DNA from: Micrococcales bacterium UBA2465
Lineage (GTDB): Bacteria > Actinomycetota > Actinomycetes > Actinomycetales > Microbacteriaceae
Direction of reading: 5' to 3'
NCBI GenBank assembly: GCA_002342255.1
Contig: DDPP01000057.1
Location: 1 to 8,767 of the forward strand
Length of the DNA stretch: 8,767 bases
Under the pieces are notes generated by a model. It did no database searches. It was not told where the DNA came from and saw nothing but the letters and a program-made list of their open reading frames with translations. Every line of letters begins with the position of its first letter. The stretch's first letter is position 1. Made by a program: the position numbers and the translations under genes. Of this stretch, positions 1-6,374 are shown piece after piece.

Positions 1-657
1 TCTCCTGGCTCGAAAGATGACGCGTTTGACCTAGCCAGTAGAAGAGGTATCAATTACCAGGTCCAACCAATTGAGAAACTCGTTAAGCCTTTCGAGGAGC
101 AACTAACACTCGATGGTGTTGCTGCTGAAAACTTACAAGCTAGAGTGCGTGGAGTCATTCTCATGTCACTAAGCAACAAACATGGCATGCTAACTCTTAC
201 TACAGGAAACAAGACTGAACTTGCCGTTGGTTACTCAACTATTTACGGTGACACCGTTGGCGGATACGCACCTTTGAAAGATGTCGAGAAAACCCTAGTT
301 TGGGATTTGGCAAGATGGCGCAACAGTTATGCTCTAGCCAAGGGCGAAGTGGAACCAATTCCGACAAGTTCGATTGATAAAGCACCTTCGGCTGAACTAA
401 GACCAGACCAAGTAGATCAGGACAGCCTCCCACCTTACGACGTGTTGGATGCGATTCTGGACGCTTACATTAACCAACGAAAATCAATCGATCAAATAGT
501 AGCTTTTGGTTTCAAGCGGGATTTAGTTAAGAAAGTTTTGACCATGGTTGACCGCTCTGAATGGAAAAGAAGACAGGGTGCGATTGGGCCAAAGATTACT
601 GGCATGGCCTTTGGACGAGACCGCAGGTTGCCAATCACCAACAAATACAAGGGATAA
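1..657 (+). CDS. nadE: Glutamine-dependent NAD+ synthetase, C-terminal part (5' end outside window)
   Basis: Open from the first base in frame 1 to TAA at 655-657, giving 218 residues; the N-terminus lies upstream. NAD+ synthetase adenylates nicotinic acid adenine dinucleotide and amidates it, the last cytoplasmic step of NAD synthesis. Visible family motifs are TGNKTE (window residues 68-73) followed by AVGYSTIYGD, then APSAELRPDQ with DQDSLPPYD, and near the end FGRDRRLPITNKY. The long tail with ELRPDQ and RRLPIT is typical of the large glutamine-dependent enzymes of actinobacteria rather than the short ammonia-dependent E. coli type. The SGGxDS pyrophosphatase loop and the N-terminal glutaminase domain must lie upstream, so the glutamine dependence is inferred from the tail. 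panB starts 3 nt after the stop, so the two are probably co-transcribed. Confidence 0.93.
   Translation, partial: SPGSKDDAFDLASRRGINYQVQPIEKLVKPFEEQLTLDGVAAENLQARVRGVILMSLSNKHGMLTLTTGNKTELAVGYSTIYGDTVGGYAPLKDVEKTLVWDLARWRNSYALAKGEVEPIPTSSIDKAPSAELRPDQVDQDSLPPYDVLDAILDAYINQRKSIDQIVAFGFKRDLVKKVLTMVDRSEWKRRQGAIGPKITGMAFGRDRRLPITNKYKG
649..654 (+). promoter_or_regulatory. Ribosome binding site for panB, deciding a TTG start
   Basis: AAGGGA in the last codons of nadE lies 6 nt before TTG at 661. The first ATG of the frame, at 682, has no purine-rich stretch before it. This favours the TTG start. Confidence 0.6.
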
Positions 658-660
658 ACA

Positions 661-1473
661 TTGAACGAGTTACAACCGAAAATGATTAGGACTTCAACCC
701 TCCAGTCTTTCAAGGCTGAAGGTAAGAAGTTCGCTGCACTAACTTCTTACGACAGCATAACTGCTGGAATTTTCGATGAAGCCGGCATTGAAGTTGTCTT
801 GGTCGGTGATTCTGCCGCAGATAATGTGCTGGGTTATGAAACAACTCTCCCGATAACCGTTGAGGAAATGATCCCATTTGGAAGAGCTGTGGCAAGAGCT
901 ACAAAGCGCTCTCTAGTCGTTGTGGACATGCCTTTTGGCAGTTATGAACCAAGTGCAGAAGTTGCTTTAGAGAATGCAATAAAACTCATGAAGCAAACTG
1001 GTGCCGATGCCGTGAAACTTGAAGGTGGACTCAGAAGTGTTAGTCAAATTGAGGCACTAACCAAAGCCGGAATACCAGTAATGGGACACATTGGTTTCAC
1101 TCCCCAATCAGTTAACAATCTTGGCGGCTTTAAAGTTCAAGGTCGAGGTGAGGGTTCCCAAGCTCTAATTGAAGATGCCCTTGCGGTCCAAGCGGCAGGT
1201 GCTTTCTCTGTCGTATTGGAACTGGTGCCTGCTGATCTTGCCGCTGAGGTAACTAAACTTTTGGAAATTCCAACTATAGGCATCGGAGCAGGTAACTCAA
1301 CTGATGGCCAGATTTTGGTTTGGACTGATTTCGCAGGTTTATATCCTGGTAAGCCTCGTAAGTTCGTGAAGCAGTTTGCCCAAATGAGAACAGACCTGCT
1401 AAGAGCTGCCGAAGAATATAAATCGCAGGTTGCTGAAGGAACTTTTCCTGGCCCTGAGCATTCTCACGACTGA
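661..1473 (+). CDS. panB: 3-methyl-2-oxobutanoate hydroxymethyltransferase (ketopantoate hydroxymethyltransferase)
   Basis: PanB transfers a hydroxymethyl group from 5,10-methylene-tetrahydrofolate to alpha-ketoisovalerate, giving ketopantoate, the first committed step of pantothenate and CoA synthesis. The 270 residues match the family length and align from end to end with E. coli PanB by eye. Visible are LTSYD (27-31), VGDS with metal-ligand D50, DMPF with D89, KLEGG with K119 and E121, GHIGFTPQS (142-150), catalytic E187 in LELVP, IGIGAG (206-211) and the C-terminal PGPEHS. TTG at 661 is chosen because AAGGGA precedes it; ATG at 682 would remove seven residues that are not conserved. It follows nadE by 3 nt and is probably translated from the same message. 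Its 3' end overlaps the convergent SPOR-like gene by 10 bp. No panC or panD is in the window. Confidence 0.96.
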   Translation: MNELQPKMIRTSTLQSFKAEGKKFAALTSYDSITAGIFDEAGIEVVLVGDSAADNVLGYETTLPITVEEMIPFGRAVARATKRSLVVVDMPFGSYEPSAEVALENAIKLMKQTGADAVKLEGGLRSVSQIEALTKAGIPVMGHIGFTPQSVNNLGGFKVQGRGEGSQALIEDALAVQAAGAFSVVLELVPADLAAEVTKLLEIPTIGIGAGNSTDGQILVWTDFAGLYPGKPRKFVKQFAQMRTDLLRAAEEYKSQVAEGTFPGPEHSHD

Positions 1474-1649
1474 TTTTCGTCTTCCTCTTGCCATCGTTCA
1501 GATCTAGATCTGAGAATCTCAAACGCCTTTTCAGCCTCTTGCCGAGTTTTGAAAGGTCCAATTCGATAGACCGCAAGAGTTTGCTTGCCGACTTCAACTT
1601 GACCGGTCTTGGTGTTAAACCAAAATTCTTGCTCCAATTGGACTCCCAT
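1464..1649 (-). CDS. Small SPOR-like conserved protein
   Basis: About 61 residues with an aromatic start (EFWFNTKTG), then [20 protein letters not shown] and an acidic tail (QEEDENQS). The GPF-x-TR-x-EAE-x-A pattern is the core of the SPOR fold, and similar 55-70-residue proteins are annotated as SPOR domain-containing in Microbacteriaceae (from memory). Classical SPOR domains bind denuded septal peptidoglycan, but this protein has no signal peptide or membrane segment, so that role is doubtful. Start is uncertain: ATG at 1649 is used here; TTG at 1637 has GGGAG 5 nt upstream and would give a protein beginning at EQEFWF; TTG at 1658 has no support. The stop lies inside panB (10-bp tail overlap). 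It is divergent from map with only 46 nt between starts. Confidence 0.72.
   Translation of the reverse strand: MGVQLEQEFWFNTKTGQVEVGKQTLAVYRIGPFKTRQEAEKAFEILRSRSERWQEEDENQS
1498..1513. repeat. 16-bp perfect palindrome
   Basis: TCAGATCTAGATCTGA is a perfect inverted repeat 24 bp after the panB stop codon, inside the 3' part of the SPOR-like gene, where it encodes a repeated Arg-Ser codon pair. It could fold as a 6-7 bp stem with a tiny loop in either transcript. No T-run follows on either strand, so it is not a standard intrinsic terminator. Confidence 0.5.
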
Positions 1650-1663
1650 GCGTTTCAATCATG

Positions 1664-1669
1664 AGCATA
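1664..1669 (-). promoter_or_regulatory. Candidate -10 box for the SPOR-like gene
   Basis: TATGCT on the - strand would start transcription near 1657, a few bases before the ATG at 1649. That leaves a leader of about 20 nt carrying GGGAG before TTG 1637. No good -35 box is seen. If correct, it excludes the TTG at 1658 as the start. Confidence 0.3.
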
Positions 1670-1683
1670 GTGGCAGCACAATC

Positions 1684-1689
1684 TAAACT
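1684..1689 (+). promoter_or_regulatory. Candidate -10 box giving a leaderless map transcript
   Basis: TAAACT lies 6 nt before the ATG of map, so transcription would begin at or next to the A of the start codon. There is no Shine-Dalgarno-like sequence between 1650 and 1695. A weak -35 candidate, ATGAGC, sits 17 nt further upstream. Leaderless transcripts are common in actinobacteria. Confidence 0.45.
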
Positions 1690-1695
1690 TGTTCC

Positions 1696-2565
1696 ATGCC
1701 TAGAGATGAGAACACTGGATATCTAATTCCAGGCAAAATCTCTAAACGACTTGAAGTTCCTGCAAGCCTCACTAAGCCACACTACGTTGGTAGACCAGCT
1801 CCGGAAAAGTTCACTGGCAGCAACATAAAGACTCCTGACCAGATCGAGAAGATAAGAGCTGCCGGTAAGTTAGCCGCTCAAGCTATCGAGCTAGCTGGCT
1901 CGCAGGCTAAGCCAGGTATTACAACCGACGATTTAGACAAGATTGTTCATACCTTTCTAATCCAAAATGGTGCCTACCCTTCCACGCTTGGCTACCGTGG
2001 CTATCCAAAATCCTGCTGCACTTCCATAAACGAGGTCATTTGCCATGGAATCCCTGACGACACAGAGCTCAGAGAAGGCGACATCATCAACATCGATGTC
2101 ACCGCTTACCTTGACGGCTTTCACGGCGACAGCAACCAAACTTTTTTGGTTGGACTTGTGCCTGAGGAGATAGCGTTGCTGGTTGAACGAACTAGGGAGG
2201 CTCTGCAACGCGGTATGGCGGCGGTTGCCCCCGGTCGCGAGGTGAACATCATCGGCAGGACTATCGAAACTTATGCAAAAAGATTCAACTACGGAGTGGT
2301 TCGAGACTTTACCGGCCACGGTATCGGTGAAGCATTCCACAGCGGGCTGGTCATCCCCCATTATGACTCTGCACCACTTTATTCAGACATCTGTGAAGTA
2401 GGGATGACCTTCACCATTGAACCGATGCTCACCCTTGGGACCCACCAATGGGAAATCTGGCCCGATGGCTGGACTGTGGTAACCAAAGACAAAAGTATTA
2501 CCGCGCAGTTTGAACACACTCTGGCTGTCACGGAAAATGGCGTTGACATATTAACCTTGGCTTAG
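1696..2565 (+). CDS. map: Methionine aminopeptidase, type I, actinobacterial long form
   Basis: Removes the initiator methionine from nascent proteins in the cytoplasm. The 289 residues include an N-terminal extension of about 40 residues (MPRDENTGYLIPG..., then VPASLTKPHYVG) typical of the longer actinobacterial enzyme, followed by the pita-bread catalytic domain. All five metal ligands are visible: D134 (INIDVTAY), D145 (HGDSN), H208 (GHGIG), E242 (IEPML) and E273 (QFEHT), with H117 in VICHGIP as the substrate-side histidine. The 134-145-208 spacing equals that of E. coli Map (97-108-171). ATG 1696 is supported by the MPRDE start common in homologues. No ribosome binding site precedes it, so a leaderless message is likely. 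ppgK follows 9 nt after the stop, suggesting a two-gene operon. Confidence 0.96.
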   Translation: MPRDENTGYLIPGKISKRLEVPASLTKPHYVGRPAPEKFTGSNIKTPDQIEKIRAAGKLAAQAIELAGSQAKPGITTDDLDKIVHTFLIQNGAYPSTLGYRGYPKSCCTSINEVICHGIPDDTELREGDIINIDVTAYLDGFHGDSNQTFLVGLVPEEIALLVERTREALQRGMAAVAPGREVNIIGRTIETYAKRFNYGVVRDFTGHGIGEAFHSGLVIPHYDSAPLYSDICEVGMTFTIEPMLTLGTHQWEIWPDGWTVVTKDKSITAQFEHTLAVTENGVDILTLA

Positions 2566-2570
2566 AGGAG
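2565..2570 (+). promoter_or_regulatory. Strong ribosome binding site of ppgK
   Basis: GAGGAG starts in the last base of the map stop codon and lies 4 nt before ATG 2575. It contrasts with the absent ribosome binding site of map and fits an internal cistron. Confidence 0.75.
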
Positions 2571-2574
2571 ACAA

Positions 2575-3330
2575 ATGAGCAAAAGAGCGATAGGCATTGA
2601 CATCGGTGGCACCGGCATCAAGGGCGCGCTGGTAAATACTAAAGAAGGCACACTTCTGACTGAACGGCTAAGATTTGAAACTCCAAAAGGTGGAGCTCCA
2701 CAAGCCATTGCCGAAACTCTGCGCCAAATGATCGGTTCTTTCCCCGACACCGACAATCTCTCAGTGGGGATTTGTTTTCCAGCTGTTGTCCAAAAAGGTG
2801 TGACCATGTCGGCTGCCAATGTTTCCAACAAATGGATTGGCTTGGATGCTGACAAACTTTTTGAAAGCGAACTAAAGCGTGAGGTTCACGTTATCAACGA
2901 TGCCGATGCAGCTGGTTTAGCTGAGGCTCGTTTCGGGGCAGCCAGAAACAAAAAAGGTTTAGTAATCATGACAACTCTTGGAACAGGTATCGGCACAGCA
3001 CTACTTTTCAATGGGAAGTTAGTGCCAAACTCTGAACTAGGACACATCCAAATCGATGGTGTCGACTACGAATCTCAAGCTGCATTTTCTGCTAAAGAGC
3101 GAGAGGGTCTGACTTATGCCCAGTGGGCAAAACGCTTGCAAAAATATTTCTCAACTCTGGAGTTTTTGTTGCGACCAGATCTGTTTATTGTTGGCGGAGG
3201 AGTTTCAAGAGAGCACGAGCAATTTCTTCCGCTGCTCAAACTGAAGACTCCTATTGTCCCTGCTGAAAACAGAAACAGCGCGGGAATCCTAGGGGCTGCT
3301 TTTTGGGCAAAGAAGCAAGCTAAAAAATAA
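2575..3330 (+). CDS. ppgK: Polyphosphate glucokinase, ROK family
   Basis: Phosphorylates glucose to glucose 6-phosphate using polyphosphate, and in many family members also ATP. The 251 residues match the usual length. Visible are the N-terminal phosphate-binding DIGGTGIKG (9-17), the catalytic aspartate D109 in VINDAD, TTLGTGIG (133-140), the sugar-binding PNSELGH (151-157) and GGGVS (207-211). TLGTGIG with PNSELGH, and the absence of the zinc-binding cysteine cluster of ordinary ROK repressors and kinases, point to the PPGK subgroup; donor preference cannot be read from sequence. ATG 2575 has GAGGAG 4 nt upstream, and map lies 9 nt before it, so the pair is probably co-transcribed. It converges with rnpB almost end to end. 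I see no intrinsic terminator after it, so its transcript may run antisense into rnpB. Confidence 0.93.
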   Translation: MSKRAIGIDIGGTGIKGALVNTKEGTLLTERLRFETPKGGAPQAIAETLRQMIGSFPDTDNLSVGICFPAVVQKGVTMSAANVSNKWIGLDADKLFESELKREVHVINDADAAGLAEARFGAARNKKGLVIMTTLGTGIGTALLFNGKLVPNSELGHIQIDGVDYESQAAFSAKEREGLTYAQWAKRLQKYFSTLEFLLRPDLFIVGGGVSREHEQFLPLLKLKTPIVPAENRNSAGILGAAFWAKKQAKK

Positions 3331-3332
3331 TA

Positions 3333-3680
3333 GTGAGGGTCGGCCGATACGCCGGGTTCTGTCCCTTACGGTGACGATCATCTATCTAGCAACAGTGTTA
3401 CCACTGTCGTCAAGCGGTCTACCCGAAGACTCGAGCGAGCAGCTCTCAAACGTCTTCTATCTGACCTTGCTCCAAGCGAGGTTTACCTAGCCGCCCTAGT
3501 TGCCTAGAACGCTGGTGGTCTCTTACACCACCGTTTCACCCTTACCAATAAATTGGCGGTTTACTTTCTGTTGCACTTTCTTGCGGTTCACACCGAGTGG
3601 GTGTTACCCACCGCTTTGCTCTTTGGAGCCCGGACGTTCCTCGTCAGTTTTACCTGCCGCGATCGCCTGGCCGACCCTTC
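3333..3680 (-). ncRNA. rnpB: RNase P RNA, bacterial type A
   Basis: Catalytic RNA of ribonuclease P, which matures tRNA 5' ends. On the - strand the 5' end GAAGGGTCGGCC pairs with GGCCGACCC near the 3' end to form P1. In order one sees GGCGATCGCGGC, the conserved GAGGAACGTCCGGGCTCC (close to the universal GAGGAAAGTCCGGGCTCC), AAGGGTGAAACGGTGG with GTAAGAGACCACC, GGCAACTAGGGCGGC with AGGTAAACC, CGGGTAGACCGCTTGA (the tRNA 3'-CCA-binding L15 region), CTAGATAGATGATCGTC, and ACAGAACCCGGCGTATCGG. About 348 nt is normal. The ends are set by P1 and are good to a few bases. The gene starts 24 nt after the RNase H fusion stop and ends 2-3 nt from the ppgK stop on the other strand. No separate terminator hairpin is visible, but a T6 run follows at 3322-3327. 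Confidence 0.95.
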
Positions 3681-3687
3681 AAAGATA

Positions 3688-3693
3688 AGACTA
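3688..3693 (-). promoter_or_regulatory. Candidate -10 box for rnpB
   Basis: TAGTCT lies 7 nt before the predicted rnpB 5' end at 3680 on the - strand, the right distance for a dedicated promoter. The -35 region falls inside the last codons of the RNase H fusion gene and is not recognisable. Processing from the upstream operon message is the alternative. Confidence 0.4.
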
Positions 3694-3704
3694 AACCAGC
3701 AACC

Positions 3705-4850
3705 CTATAGATGACCAGAGTAATTTACACAGGCTATCTCAGCAGCCTCTTCGCCCCAGAATCTAAGCACCGTTATGGAGCAGGGAGCAACGCTTACTCG
3801 CCAGTATGCTTCCCATTGCGCAGCCATGGCCTTGCGAACAAGGCCACGAATGGGCATGACATGACTTACCAAAACTACAGATTCGCCTTCATATTCGGTG
3901 ACTATCTTGTTGAACCCAGTCAGAACACGTCCATCGAATTCGGCCAGCGACTCACCACCCGGTGGGCGCATTTCAATATCCCCTCGCCATCTGGCAAAAA
4001 GTTCAGGCCATTTCTGCTCAACTTCTGCATTGGTGTGACCATCCCACTCGCCGAAAGAAATCTCCGCAGCTTCAGGCAAAATTGTAATTTCCAGGTCCAA
4101 CTTCAGAGCGATTTCGGCTGCAGTCTGTTTTGTTCTGGACAAGGGTGACGAAAGCAAAACCGTAGGCCGAGGTAAATTGTCAAATGGTTTTGCTATTGAA
4201 AATTTTGCCAGCTCATTGGCAACAGCTTTTGCATCCAACAACCCAGACTCTGATAGCGAAGGATCTGCGCCATCCCTACCCGATAGCCTGTTTGTTTCTG
4301 TTAGCTCCGTTCGGCCGTGCCTAACCAAAATTACTGTGGTCAATTTATGTTTTATATCCCGCGGCGCTCTTACAGAACTTGGTTGGCTCTTGTTGTATTC
4401 CGGATCTGCTGCAACCTCCGGCTTAGCGAAGTTTCTGATCGAGGTTTGTTCAGAATCCATGGCCTGGTTAGCTAAAGAGTCGGCTTTGGTGTTGAGTTCT
4501 CTCGGAATCCATTCAAATGAATATTTGCGAGTTCCCAGAGCCTTGCCAACCAGTTCTGAAAGTTCAGCCATGTTCTCGTGCTTAATTTTCCAACGACCTG
4601 ACATTTGCTCAACAACTAATTTGCTGTCCATCCGAATCACCAGTTCGGCATTTGCATCTAACTGATTGGCAAGTTCAACGCCGACGAGAATGGCTCTGTA
4701 TTCAGCGACGTTATTGGTAGCTATGCCGATATACACGGCAGCCTCAGCGAGAACCTCTCGGCTAGCCGCGTCGTAAAGAATTACACCAGAACCAGCCGGT
4801 CCTGGATTTCCTCTAGAGCCACCATCAGCTTCAATTACTATCTGTCTCAT
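3705..4850 (-). CDS. Bifunctional RNase HI / histidine (acid) phosphatase
   Basis: 381 residues, two domains. RNase HI (1-135) cuts RNA in RNA-DNA hybrids; its four acidic ligands are visible as D9 (EADGGSRGNPG), E50 (AEYRAI), D75 (RMDSK) and D124 (TKADSLAN). A linker of about 35 residues (136-170) rich in P, S and K follows. The histidine phosphatase (171-381) has the RHG motif with nucleophile H178, R239 in SSPLSRT, E268 in FGEWDG and H330 in VSHVMPIR. This is the actinobacterial architecture of M. tuberculosis Rv2228c, often called RNase H/CobC because the phosphatase resembles alpha-ribazole phosphatase. ATG 4850 is chosen because it overlaps the upstream stop as ATGA; an in-frame GTG at 4871 would intrude into that gene. 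All catalytic residues of both halves appear intact. The true phosphatase substrate is not evident. Confidence 0.93.
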   Translation of the reverse strand: MRQIVIEADGGSRGNPGPAGSGVILYDAASREVLAEAAVYIGIATNNVAEYRAILVGVELANQLDANAELVIRMDSKLVVEQMSGRWKIKHENMAELSELVGKALGTRKYSFEWIPRELNTKADSLANQAMDSEQTSIRNFAKPEVAADPEYNKSQPSSVRAPRDIKHKLTTVILVRHGRTELTETNRLSGRDGADPSLSESGLLDAKAVANELAKFSIAKPFDNLPRPTVLLSSPLSRTKQTAAEIALKLDLEITILPEAAEISFGEWDGHTNAEVEQKWPELFARWRGDIEMRPPGGESLAEFDGRVLTGFNKIVTEYEGESVVLVSHVMPIRGLVRKAMAAQWEAYWRVSVAPCSITVLRFWGEEAAEIACVNYSGHL

Positions 4851-5560
4851 TTGACAATCATGGCTTGGCACTCAGGACAACTACCCAGCTCATCTTCGGC
4901 AAGCGAAGTGAGCTGGTCGATTGCACCGACGGTGAGAGTCATGTGACAGGCTGAGCAGGCCCTATCGATAATCTTTCCAACCGCCGGCTGCCTGGCAGAG
5001 AGCTTTTCGTATCGAGAAAGTATTTCCTCAGAAACTTTTGCGGCCACGATTAGTCGGTCTGCTGATAGTTTCCTTCCCTCTAATTTGAGTTTCTCAACCC
5101 TGCTCTGGATTTCGTCTTGAATAGCGAGAATCTTGCTGTTGAGTTGTTCGCGATTTTCTGTAATCTTCTGGAGATCTTTCTCAGCCTCTTCAAGTTCGCC
5201 CAGTAACCCATACTCCATTTCTTCAAGAGTGGTTTTGCGGTTGGTCAACCCGTCAATCTCATGTTGAATACCCATGGCATCTTTACTTGAACTGGTTTGG
5301 TTTAGTCGTTCCTTATCTCGATTCAATCTTTCATCGACCAGACGTATGTCGTCTTCAATCCGAGCTACTTGATTGTCTAAGTTCTCGAACTTAGTTCTAG
5401 CCTCAATCAGACCCTCAGAGCTTGAGCTAAGTTCGGTTTGCAGTGCCAAAAGTTCAGCAGATTCGCTAACTTTGCTAATCTCAAACTTTAGTCTGGTCAG
5501 CTCGTTATCAATCTCCGAAAGTTTGAACAGAGCAGATTGTCCGTCCTGGTCAAGATTCAT
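4847..5560 (-). CDS. Coiled-coil protein with C-terminal C4 zinc ribbon (Rv2229c-like)
   Basis: 237 residues. Residues 10 to about 185 are highly charged, Leu/Glu/Lys-rich and heptad-like, predicting a long antiparallel coiled coil. The end carries a four-cysteine zinc ribbon: C202 and C205 (ACSACHM), C228 and C231 (SCPEC). This is the actinobacterial and epsilonproteobacterial zinc-ribbon family, with M. tuberculosis Rv2229c as a close type; members often sit next to nif3. The function is unknown; nucleic acid or protein binding has been proposed for the ribbon. ATG 5560 is preceded by AAGGAG at 5 nt. It overlaps the nif3-like gene by 11 bp upstream and the RNase H fusion by 4 bp (ATGA) downstream, which indicates translational coupling. 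Confidence 0.9.
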   Translation of the reverse strand: MNLDQDGQSALFKLSEIDNELTRLKFEISKVSESAELLALQTELSSSSEGLIEARTKFENLDNQVARIEDDIRLVDERLNRDKERLNQTSSSKDAMGIQHEIDGLTNRKTTLEEMEYGLLGELEEAEKDLQKITENREQLNSKILAIQDEIQSRVEKLKLEGRKLSADRLIVAAKVSEEILSRYEKLSARQPAVGKIIDRACSACHMTLTVGAIDQLTSLAEDELGSCPECQAMIVK

Positions 5561-6374
5561 TAACGCTCCTTGGAATGTTCATCAGGAAATCAAAAACGTC
5601 GGTTCTGATATCGCTGATTACTGTCTCGAGCCCTAAATGGTTCAAGTCTGCCTTGGCCTGTTCCAGCCAAATATATTCAGCCGCCCAATGGGAAATGTCT
5701 ATCAGGAAAAAGCTCTGCCTTCGGGCTTTGGCAAGTTCCAAAATCTCTTGTGCAGGGTGGTGACGAAGATCAGAAGTGATGAATACATCTGCCCCAGCAT
5801 CAAGAGCCACCTGTAAATAAGAATCTCCAGCTCCAGCGCATAAGGCTATTTTCGATACTTTAGCCTGGAAATCTCCTGCCACTCGAACACCGGTGGCCGT
5901 TGCTGGCAACACTTGATTCAAAGTTCCAGCAAGATCTCCCAAACTGTAATTCTCAAGTTCCCCGATGATCCCCAAACCTAGACCTGGAGCTGTTTCGACT
6001 AGAACTCTTTGATTTTTCAACTTCAAGGCATTAGCTAGGGCCGCCGAGGTTCCGGTTCTTTGAACATCAGCATTGGTATGAGCAGCAAACAAAGCTATGT
6101 CAGATTTGATCAGCTTTGAAAGCAGTGAACCTTTACTTGTTGACTCTTCGACAGTGTTAATTCCTTTAAGTAAGAGTGGGTGGTGAGCAAAAATTAAATC
6201 AACTTCCAGGTTTATTGCTTCACTGATAACTTCTTCAGTGAGGTCTACGGTTAGCAGAATCTTTTTGACTTCTCTCTTACTATTTCCAGAAACTAAGCCG
6301 ACAACATCCCATGGCTCTGCGTGACTACTAGGCCAAATCTTTTCAAACTCGGCAACCAGTGAACTTAGAATCAT
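5550..6374 (-). CDS. Nif3/YbgI-like dinuclear metal centre protein (GTP cyclohydrolase I type 2 homologue)
   Basis: 274 residues, the short form without the inserted PII-like domain. The metal ligands known from E. coli YbgI are all recognisable: H64 and H65 in FAHHPLL, D103 in HTNAD, H229 and E233 in ISHWAAE. PWDVVGL near the N-terminus and SDLRHHPAQE (201-210) are further family signatures. The biochemical role is unresolved: database names such as GTP cyclohydrolase I type 2 rest on limited evidence, and YbgI has been linked to DNA repair or tRNA-related processes. ATG 6374 overlaps the permease stop as ATGA, with no clear ribosome binding site, so translation probably depends on the upstream gene. 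It overlaps the zinc-ribbon gene by 11 bp, whose ribosome binding site lies in its last codons. Confidence 0.92.
   Translation of the reverse strand: MILSSLVAEFEKIWPSSHAEPWDVVGLVSGNSKREVKKILLTVDLTEEVISEAINLEVDLIFAHHPLLLKGINTVEESTSKGSLLSKLIKSDIALFAAHTNADVQRTGTSAALANALKLKNQRVLVETAPGLGLGIIGELENYSLGDLAGTLNQVLPATATGVRVAGDFQAKVSKIALCAGAGDSYLQVALDAGADVFITSDLRHHPAQEILELAKARRQSFFLIDISHWAAEYIWLEQAKADLNHLGLETVISDIRTDVFDFLMNIPRSVNES
5566..5571 (-). promoter_or_regulatory. Ribosome binding site of the zinc-ribbon gene, inside nif3-like gene
   Basis: AAGGAG on the - strand, 5 nt before ATG 5560, lies within the last codons of the nif3-like gene and fixes the downstream start. Confidence 0.65.

Noticed and set aside
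1957..2361. 134-codon - strand open frame inside map
   Set aside because: It mirrors the coding frame of a clearly conserved enzyme and has no family features of its own.
3500..3688. 62-codon + strand open frame across rnpB
   Set aside because: The region is explained by conserved RNase P RNA sequence and P1 pairing on the other strand.
3705..4340. Phosphatase half as a cobalamin (CobC) biosynthesis gene
   Set aside because: No other cobalamin gene is in the window, and histidine phosphatases of this fusion type cannot be assigned a substrate from RHG motifs alone.
3711..4665. Two long + strand open frames (3711-4148 and 4177-4665) opposite the RNase H fusion gene
   Set aside because: They are antisense to a gene with intact catalytic motifs in both domains, have no ribosome binding site, and their translations show no recognisable motif.
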